Assembly: GCA_027924585.1 (NCBI GenBank)
Contig: BSBM01001436.1
Location: 1,488,001 to 1,552,000 of the forward strand
DNA: 64,000 nucleotides
Reading direction: 5' to 3'
Source of the DNA: Larix kaempferi
Taxonomy: Eukaryota > Streptophyta > Pinopsida > Pinales > Pinaceae
The notes under the pieces were generated by a model. It searched no databases. It saw nothing but the letters and a program-made list of their open reading frames with translations, and was not told where the DNA came from. Positions 56,513 through 64,000 of the stretch are shown in pieces (position 1 is the first letter of the stretch; every line of letters begins with the position of its first letter). Position numbers and translations under genes: made by a program.

Positions 56513-57628
56513 ATGTTAGGGGGAAAGGATATCATCCAGCTGAAGAGTAATTATATCCCCAAAGGCTTGATACCCCTGGAAAAACTATTCGACCAGAATG
56601 ATATGGCTAATAATCCTAAGGTTGAGCCTGCCAACAATGGCTTGGAAGACCAAAACTTGGGCACCCAGGAAGAGCCTCGAATTGTAAAATTATCCAAAAA
56701 GCTGTCTGCTAAAAAAAGGAATGAGTATGTGAAGTTGATGAAGAAGTACATTGATGTTTTTCCTTGGAGCTACGAGGACCTAAAGGAGTATGACACTTCC
56801 ATTATACAACACTCCATCCCAATCAAGCCTGGAGTGAATCCTTTCAGGCAGAAGCTGAGGAGAATAAACCCTAAATTGCTGCCTATGATAGAGAAGGAAA
56901 TCAAGAGAATGTTCAATGCCAAGATCATTGTCACCCTGAGATTTTCAAAGTGGATAGCTAATCTGGTACTTGTTAGGAAAAAGAATGATGAGATCAAGAT
57001 TTGTATAGACTTGGGGAACCTTAACAAAGTGTCACTGAAAGATAACTACCCATTTCCAAAGATGGAGCATATCCTGCAGAAGGTGGTAGGAGTTGAGAGG
57101 ATCTCAACCATGGATGGGTTCTCAGGCTATAATCAAGTCAAAGTTTGCCCAGAAGACCAAGAAAAGACTGCCTTCACTACTCCCTGGGGCACATTCATGT
57201 ATGCAAAGATGCCCTTTGGGCTAATGATTGCACTGGCCACCTTCCAGCGTGCAATGGACATAGCCTTTGCTGAAGAGAAAGATAAGTTTGTGGTGGTTTA
57301 TATGGATGATATAACAGTTTATTCCCGGTGTGACAGAGAACACCTTAAGCATTTGGAGAAGGTCTTTGTAAAATGCAGGAAATATAGTATTTCTCTTAAT
57401 CCAAAGAAGTCAAATTTTGCATTAGAAGAAGCACATCTCCATGGGCATATCATTTCAAAAGATGGTATCAAGATTGACCTAGAGAGAGTTAGTGCATTTC
57501 AAAAGGTAGGGGAACCAAGGAGCAAGAAAGAGTTGCAGTCTTTCATTGGGAAAGTAGGCTTCCTAAGAAGATTTATCCCCAATTTTGCAGAAATAATGAG
57601 AAGCATTACAAACATGCTGAGAAAATAA
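56513..57628 (+). pseudogene. Gypsy element E reverse transcriptase
   Basis: A 371-codon open segment. An acidic linker precedes KLSAKKRNEYVKLMKKYIDV. The RT follows with NPFRQKLRRINPK, LVRKKNDEIKICIDLGNLNK, DGFSGYNQVKVCPEDQEKTA, FMYAKMPFGL and the catalytic YMDD at residues 263-266. The connection helix LEEAHLHGHIISKDGIKID and FIGKVGFLRRFIPNFAEIMR complete it. RT copies element RNA into DNA. The segment ends with TAA at 57626. RNase H resumes one base out of phase near 57670. Confidence 0.93.
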
Positions 57629-57668
57629 AATCAGATAAAATGGACAGAAAAGGCTAGGGAGTCATTCA

Positions 57669-58151
57669 AAGGCCATCACCGAAGCCCCAGTCCTAGCCAG
57701 CCCAGATTTTGCTAAAGATTTCTTGATTTTTTCCTATGCATTTGAACATAAAGTGGCTGAAGTACTTTTGCAGAAGAATAGCCAGAATGCTGAGCAGCCT
57801 ATTTCATTTTTTAGCAGAGTGTTGAGAGATGGGGAAATAAAATATGACATAATGGAGAAGCAAGCATATGCTTTGGTGAATTCCTTGAAAGATTTCAGAG
57901 TATACATCCTGCATTCACATATTATTGCACATGTCCCAAATAATGCAATGAAGAGAATCCTCACCCAACTAGATCCTGAGGGGGAAAGGGAAAAGTGGAT
58001 TGTTTTTCTGTTGGATTATGATCTGGAGATCAAACCTACCAAGCTGGTAAAGGGACAAGGGCTGGGAAAAATGATGTATGAGGCAAAGTGTGAATCTCTA
58101 CAAATAAATTTCTTGGAGGACCATTCAAGTCAGCTATACGCAGGAGTATAG
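57669..58151 (+). pseudogene. Gypsy element E RNase H (RT-linked)
   Basis: After a single-base frameshift the frame reads APVLASPDFAKDFLIF, then EVLLQKNSQNAEQPISFFSR, KYDIMEKQAYALVNSLKDFR and EREKWIVFLLDYDLEIKPTK. These are the motifs of the Gypsy RT-linked RNase H that removes the RNA strand. The expected Asp near the start of the domain is not evident. TAG 58149 ends the open part, and the frame carries on in phase to the integrase. Confidence 0.88.
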
Positions 58152-59424
58152 TTAATACCAGATTTCTCTATTTCCCCTTGGTATGCTGACATTGTATATG
58201 TGCTGCAAAATTTGCAAGCCCCTGTAGGGTTGAGAAAAATAAGGGCCAGGTCTATAAAATTGAAGGCTACCAAATTCTGCATCATGAACCAATACTTATA
58301 TTGGAAATATCCTGGGGGTATATTGTTGAACTGCTTGCTAGAAAATGAAGCTCAGCAAACCATGAAAGATTTTCATAAGGGAGATTGTGGGGGTCACAAT
58401 TCATGAAAGGTGATAGCCAACAAGATTTTGAGGGCTCATTTCTACTGGTCTTCTCTGTTTGCTGATGTATACAAGGAGGCTGTTACTTGCTATCAATGCC
58501 AGATCTTTGATCGTAAGAGGAAGTTGGTTTCACTTCCCCTCAACCCAATCTCAGTGGAAGCACCATTTCAGTAGTGGGGGTTAGACTTCATTGGGGAGAT
58601 AAACCCAAACTCCTATGGTCAACACAAGTGGATCCTTACAGCCACAGATTATTTTACTAAATGGATTGAGGCCATACCTACTAGGAGGGAAACTGAGAAT
58701 GTTATCATGGATTTTCTGGAAGATAACATGTCGGCCAGATTTGGGTGCCCCAAGAGAATTGTAACAGACAATGCAACAGCTTTTAAGCCAAGAAAATGAT
58801 AAATTTCTATCACAAATACCACATCAGCCTAAACCATTCCACTGCATACTACCCACAAGGAAATGGGCTGGCAGAATCCTCTAACAAAATCTTGGTGAGG
58901 ATAATTAAGGAGTTGCTGGAGGAAAACAAAAGGGCCTGGCACACAAAATTGAAATATGCTTTGTGGCTTATAGGATCAGCACTAAAAGGGCCATTGGGAT
59001 GTCACCTTTTCAGCTAGTGTATGGAGTAGAAGTTGTTTTTCCCACCTCATTGGGGTTGCCATTCATGAAGTTGTTATAGGGGTAGAAAGACGAGCCTAAC
59101 CATATGCAGAGAAGAGTGAACCAGATAATAGAATTAAATGAGTTGAGGGATAAAGCATATGATAAAGTACAAGTACACCAGGAGAAGATGAAGAATACCT
59201 TTGATAGGAAGGTGAAAGAAGAGCAGTTTCAGGTTAATGATTTAGTTTTAAAATCGAAAGCTCCTAAAGAGGATAAACCTGGAAAGTTTGATCATATGTG
59301 GGTGGGCCCATATATCATTGCAGCAAATAGGGGTGTGAACTCATTCATCCTGGAACATCAAGATGGGTCTCCATGGACAGGAGGTCCGGTGAATGGGATA
59401 TTTTTGAAGCATTACCTGTCCTGA
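58152..59424 (+). pseudogene. Gypsy element E integrase
   Basis: In phase with the RNase H up to about 58790, then shifted. The zinc region is DFHKGDCGGH with CYQCQIFDRKRK. The core has D in TATDYFTKWIEAIPT, D in RIVTDNATAFK, then, after a one-base frameshift at about 58793, E in YYPQGNGLAESSNK. Another shift near 58975 leads to SPFQLVYGVEVVFP. The C-terminal domain (59104-59424) reads FQVNDLVLKSKAPKEDKPGK and GPVNGIFLKHYLS. There is no chromodomain, unlike element D, consistent with a non-chromovirus Gypsy. The DDE residues survive but the frame does not. Confidence 0.9.
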
Positions 59425-60502
59425 GGATGACAGGTAACTCTTGTACCATAGTTTGTATATATTTTTGGTTTTACAGTTACATTAAATACTGATGGCTAAC
59501 CAAAGGATTTGAAGCTCGAAGCGAAGGACCTAATATCTGGAGGGGGTAGCCATAGTTTTTGTTTTGTCTGTGTGTTTAGAGTAAAGTCAGGGAAGACAAG
59601 GGTTTAATGTTCTTGTCTGAGTCACCGCAAGGATAAGCCACTGGTCTACGGGGGTTCTTTGCTACCTCGTAGGGAGGATAACATCCCCAATAGGAGCCAG
59701 TTGTTAGCACCATATTTGTGCTAAATTTTTAGAAGGGTTTTGGAGAATGAAAAGGTTCCAGATCCATGAAAGTAGCCAAAGAAAGCCTAACCCTTGATCC
59801 ACAAAACCAAAGGTTGAAGATATCATAGCTGTGTGCAGTTGAAATTGGATCCGAGATAAGAATCTTGAGGAAGCTATAGTCTTAATGGGGATCGGAGGAC
59901 TAAATGTAAAGGAATGTGCCCACAGTACTGATTGACACATATGGACGGTTTGGATAAAAGGAGAGGAAGATAAATGGTCACAAGCCTCCTTCGCGGAAAA
60001 AAAAAGGCTTTTTAAGCGCTGGCGGGGTGCTAGCCAGCGGGCAGGTCAAAGAGTGATCAAGGGCGGGTGGCGCAGATCAACGGTCTATAATTTGTTCGCG
60101 GTTAAGACATGCGCGAAAATGGGTACGTTTCAAATCCATGAACTTTTGTTAAAGCCCGGCACTACCCAACGACGCAGATCTAGCGGGAGGAAGATCGATG
60201 GCTTAGATTTAGTTCGTTGATATGACTTGCATGTAAAATAAACAGACCAAAAATTCATGAACTCGGTAAAGGCCCACATCCTTGGACAGTCAAGATCCAG
60301 GAGGAGGTCAGATCGACGGTAGAGGATATTTTTGTGAATCAAAGATGCCATCGAGGTGGCATGTGGCAGAGTTGGAGGCCACGGGGGCTATTGGAAGGAA
60401 AAAGCTAAAGAGATCTACGATGGATAATTAATCGCATAGGGTGGACGGTTGACGTGGATCCATCACTATCATAGCTGTAAGGGTGATATGGAAGATTTAT
60501 AT
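59425..60502 (+). other. Spacer between integrase and the extra ORF of element E
   Basis: About 1.1 kb without an open frame. It contains a purine-rich GGAGGGGG at about 59537 and a short perfect hairpin TTAGCAC/GTGCTAA at 59704-59724. Three scattered words of the form GATC-A-CGG or GATGG lie at 60070-60320. The region is richer in G+C than its surroundings and ends with a TATA box. It looks like a regulatory or untranslated region inside the element. Confidence 0.5.
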
Positions 60503-60509
60503 TATAAAA
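60503..60509 (+). promoter_or_regulatory. Possible internal promoter TATA box of element E
   Basis: TATAAAA in the context TTATATTATAAAATGCC, about 160 bp before the ATG at 60670 of the extra ORF. Spacing suits a separate transcript for the extra ORF. This is inference from sequence only. Confidence 0.4.
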
Positions 60510-60669
60510 TGCCTACCTGCATGAAGATTCGTATCTCATTTTGTCCTGTGTGCATCGGAGAGTGAAAGGAGTGGAACATGCAGAATCGACCATCCAACCA
60601 GAAGCTCAGAACCCCGCCTAGCTGTCAAGCGACAAGGTAGACTGTATACTTCCACCATAAACTATTTAA

Positions 60670-63600
60670 ATGGTTGGATTTGTTGAACCTCCAGGCTTTG
60701 AGCCATCCAAGATAAACGACCTAATAGAAGATAAAGACTGTGATATCTTCAACACCATGCTGATAAATTGCCCCATAGAGGTTGCTAAGGACAAAATGGA
60801 GGCCATGAGAACCCAAAAGGTGGAAGTCCATAATGTTTATCTTTCCTTCTTCCACTCATTTACAACCAGTCAAATGCCTAGTTTCCATGAATTCATAGAC
60901 TGGTGTGTTGGCCATTAATCCCCAGATCAAAGAGAAATCTTGGATGCCTCAAACTCAAAAATTATGTGCTACATAGATGCCCCCACTATCAGAAAATCCC
61001 TAGTTGTTCCAGAAGAATCCTGTTAGAAATCCCAAAGTTTCAGAATGAAAAACCTGATCCAGCATTTCTGCCAAGCCCCAGCTGACCTCAAGTAGAGCTT
61101 TTATTGTGCCTCCCTACTATCAAATACCTCCTTTCAAGGCACATCCTTTCCTGGTGAGGCCAACTTGTTTAAAGAAGAGTAAAGATGTGTTATTTCCATG
61201 TTGGCCCAGTTCGTAGGGCTGGAAAGTGACCAATACATTATAGAGCCTTTAATTAGTTTATTGTTTCTTATAAGCACTTGTCCCATTTAGCCATCAGACC
61301 CAAATTTTCCTACCCAGTGCACATGATTAAAATTTGATGAAGCCCTAGCAGACAACATCCCATCCCAGCTCATAGAATTCCCTAAAACAAGGGCCTTTAG
61401 GTTCTAGTCTTATTTGTTGAAAATGTTCCTGGCAGCAAATGAAGAAAACCTACAAGGGCCAGAGGTGCAGCTTACCCAAGAGATGTACTCAGATTACAAA
61501 ACCTTTATGAATGACCTCATGGCAGAGATCTATTTTGTTTTCTTCTAGAAGAGGCTGCCTAGGGTGCTTCCAGAGATGAAGGACTTATTGAAGCCATCCA
61601 TGGAGAAGAGGGTTGGGGATTGGTTTTTGCTGAAACATGGGACCATGATTAGGGTTTATGGTTTCTCCCACTCCCGCTATGTCCTACCTGCCTTCCTAAC
61701 CCCCAAAGTGCTCACTTTGGAATTTATAAGGCAAAAGATGAAGGTAGAATGTGAGCACTTCTTGGATGACAAGAAGTTATCTAACATCAATTTCCCATGG
61801 GCACTGGGTTCTTTCATTGTAACAAACAAGGCATCCCTCCCAAGTATTGAATGAATGATGGGTGACATGGGATTCCCATCGAAGGAAACAATGAATTATG
61901 ATCCCCACCATATAATTTCAGAGAGGAGGAAAGAAACTAACAGGAAAGGGTATGAGCATTTTGAGCTTGCATGCCTAGCTGGAAGGGAAATTGGTTAGAA
62001 TATATTGACAAAGGTCAGATGGAAGTGGACCCACCAGGAGACTCCTCCTTTGTGCAATTCCTGTTTCAAAGAAGCACACCATCAGTGCCTGGTTCGCCCA
62101 GTCAAACCCCAACAATATTAGCAGCCATACCCATTACCATTGCTTTAGGAAAATCCAGCAAGATCGAAGGTGGTGACCCCATGGATGTGGATAGTAATGC
62201 AGAAAGAGCCTCAAAGAGGAAAAAGGTGGAAGCAAGGCAGCCCAAGAAAAAGCAGGTCAGATTTATGGTGCCATCTTTTGAGGTTAAGGAGCGTGTATTT
62301 AACAAAATACCCACTGGACTTACAACACCAAGCATGAGCAGGGCTGAGTTGTTGGAGGAATATGAAGAAAGCCTAGACAACATATCAGAAGAAGCTAAAT
62401 TGTATGATAATGTGATGAAAATATCCAAGAAGGATGTGGCCTTGGTGGCGAGCAGAAACCTTGCCCAGAATACCTTAAGCCTTGCCTTAGCCACCAAGAA
62501 CAAGGCCACGGAGTTGAAAGTGAAGCTAGAGGACATTCCAGTACCTGATGTAATCAATTTGCATAAAGAGACAGGTGAAGTCATCTACAACAAGTTGTTG
62601 AAGTATGCCCTAGAGCTTTCAAATGTGCAGGCCAACAAAGCCAAAGTGCAGAAGCAGTTGGGATTGGAAATGGTGGAGAACAATAGCCTGAAAGCACAAG
62701 TGAAAAAGTTCCAAGCTTCACTATTGTCCACTGAAAACCAAGAGGACAAGAGGGCTAGCATTTAGAACCTACTAGATGAAAAATACCAGGAAATCCTGTC
62801 ACTAAAGAATAAATTGAAGATTCGGCCAGCTGCCCAACTGGTGAATACACCTGATATTGCAGAACTAGAAGAAGAAAAAGAAGAGCTGCAAGGTAAGTTG
62901 ATTGATTGCAAATCCAAGCTATTAGAGTTTGAAGAAAGGGAGAAAAATGGCAAGAAGATATGAAATTGATAATGGACAGTGAGGAAGCCTTAAAGGTTAA
63001 GGTTGAGGAGCTTGAGAAGAAGTTGAAAGAGAAAGAGCAAGAGATAGAAGCCATGACCACACCCTCAATCGAATCTGGTGACTTTACCATTATAGGGAAA
63101 ATATCCAAGGCTAGTTTGGATGATACAAAAGTAATCAGACTGAAGAATCAGAATGCCAACCTAAGGACCCTGAAGGACAATGCAGAAAAGGATAAGGAGG
63201 CTTGGGAAACCAAGTACGAGGCAATGCAGGATGATTATGACAAGTTGAAGCAGCAGGTTATAGGGCAAGGTGCATTGCAGGAAGCAAAGAGGATCATCTG
63301 GGATGATATTGTTGCACAAGAATGGGAGATGAGGCCATATTTGGACTTCATGATGGATAAGGATGTTGTAATCGAGCTGGAAAGGTCAGTTGTCACACTG
63401 GCCAATGAGAAGCTAAACAAGAAACCTATGGATTATGCCCAGAATGCAATAGAGTTCTTAAATGGTATGTCTAAAGAGCAGGTTCAAGAATCCAATATAA
63501 AGGACAGAGTAACCACTATCATCTGCACAAAAAAGGTAATTCACAAGCACCATCAAGTGAGAATTATCCAAGAAGGAATTGACATCCTGGATGGCTAGGT

Positions 63601-63814
63601 GAAACTTTTCAGAGAAGTATTTGATCTTGTGTTTAAGAAAGGTCTGCCCATGTTTTGGGAAGAAGATGGTACAATTAGAACAAAGGAGGGGTATCAAATC
63701 AAGCTTTGGGAATGCAGGCTAGATGAGGGGTTTCGCAGAAATGGAGCAACCTTTGATAGGCAAGATGGTAGTGGACAAATTGACATAGGACTTCGAGCTA
63801 GCTTCGATCTTTAA
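60670..63814 (+). pseudogene. Extra 3' ORF of element E: large coiled-coil protein of unknown function
   Basis: Collinear open segments at 60670-60918, 61564-61854 (one frame), 61971-62765 (second frame) and 62960-63814 (third frame, one stop at 63596) read as one decayed protein of about 1,000 residues. The first third is globular-looking, with MVGFVEPPGFEPSKINDLIE, then LPAFLTPKVLTLEFIRQKMK and FPWALGSFIVTNKASLPS. The middle has a basic cluster KRKKVEARQPKKKQ that could be a nuclear localisation signal. The last half is heptad-rich and highly charged (VKVEELEKKLKEKEQEIEAM, YEAMQDDYDKLKQQV), a long coiled coil. I recognise no named domain. It lies where Athila-type elements carry an env-like ORF, but I see no signal peptide or membrane helix. 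Several stops fit C-to-T change. Confidence 0.65.
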
Positions 63815-64000
63815 ATAGGTTCGTACACTCCTCGAGGGCTATTCATATAGAGAGCACACCGAAATGAGGGTACTGCTCCAGTAGATTGCCACGTTAGATT
63901 TGTCGGCAACTAAGCAGTGGAAAATCATTGAAAAATATGGAAAGGAAAAACTGAAGCTGAGTGCATGAAGAGTTGAGGATAGTGGAAGCAGCCAGTTGGA
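63815..64000 (+). other. Region after the extra ORF, window end
   Basis: Nothing recognised. No start of a sequence resembling 52820-53442 appears, so the 3' LTR of element E, if present, lies beyond the window. Confidence 0.5.

Larger units (their letters stand above)
52820..64000 (+). mobile_element. Tat-like Gypsy element E with second RNase H and an extra 3' ORF; runs off the window
   Basis: Order on the + strand: probable 5' LTR (52820-53442), leader, gag, protease, an RNase H of the type carried by Tat elements, RT, the usual Gypsy RNase H, integrase without chromodomain, a spacer of 1.2 kb, and a coiled-coil ORF to 63814. No copy of the LTR follows before 64000, so the element exceeds 11 kb. 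The coding frame is broken by many stops and at least three frameshifts. Gypsy is defined by integrase after RT. The extra RNase H and large size suggest the Tat branch. Confidence 0.82.

Noticed and set aside
1-64000. tRNA, rRNA or other structured RNA genes
   Set aside because: No convincing cloverleaf or rRNA segment was seen. The tRNA-like words found are retroelement primer sites.

Overview
This window looks like intergenic and pericentromeric-type nuclear DNA of a large-genome seed plant, most likely a gymnosperm. It is AT-rich and nearly gene-free. Old, stop-riddled LTR retrotransposons fill it, several inserted into one another. The few host fragments are plant-specific: a dirigent-like protein, a 3-ketoacyl-CoA synthase and an L4-type ribosomal protein. 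The gymnosperm call is inference; the higher-plant call is well supported.

Layout. 1-14 kb: a 650-740 bp tandem duplication, AT-rich spacer, a short exon-like piece of an organellar-type ribosomal protein L4 gene (7369-7515) and a trace of a Copia gag/protease. 14195-19471: a structurally complete Tork/Tnt1-like Copia element with 317-bp LTRs, a tttcc target duplication, an initiator-tRNA-Met primer site and one polyprotein frame broken by four stops. 19.5-31.7 kb: AT-rich spacer with many two- or three-copy tandem duplications and an 800-bp minisatellite of GTCAACC-like units (26.1-26.9 kb). Directly after that array lies the first exon of a 3-ketoacyl-CoA synthase gene, ending in a strong splice donor at 27409, with no second exon seen.

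31.8-48.6 kb is a nested stack. A chromovirus-type Gypsy 3' end (D, + strand) precedes a Gypsy gag remnant (C, - strand). C is split by a 13-kb element with 2-kb LTRs (B, - strand, exact ctttc target duplication). B encodes unusual proteins and no visible RT or integrase. B in turn holds a 5' half of another Gypsy element (A, - strand: LTR, primer site, gag, protease) and a 950-bp inverted-repeat insertion. 49.2-51.7 kb: a dirigent gene fragment abuts the 3' half of a second Copia element (- strand). 51.7-52.8 kb: Gypsy LTR and protease scraps (F). 52.8-64.0 kb: a large Tat-like Gypsy element (E, + strand) with gag, protease, a second RNase H placed before RT, RT, RNase H and integrase. After a 1.2-kb spacer with a TATA box comes a long coiled-coil ORF of unknown function. 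No 3' LTR of E lies inside the window.

No intact cellular gene is visible, and every retroelement reading frame is broken. Many stops can be explained by C-to-T or G-to-A change (CAG to TAG, TGG to TGA/TAG, CGA to TGA), as expected of methylated, silenced repeats. The most unusual material is the coiled-coil ORF downstream of E's integrase, the RT-less coding capacity of B, and the W-box-core minisatellite in front of the KCS exon.
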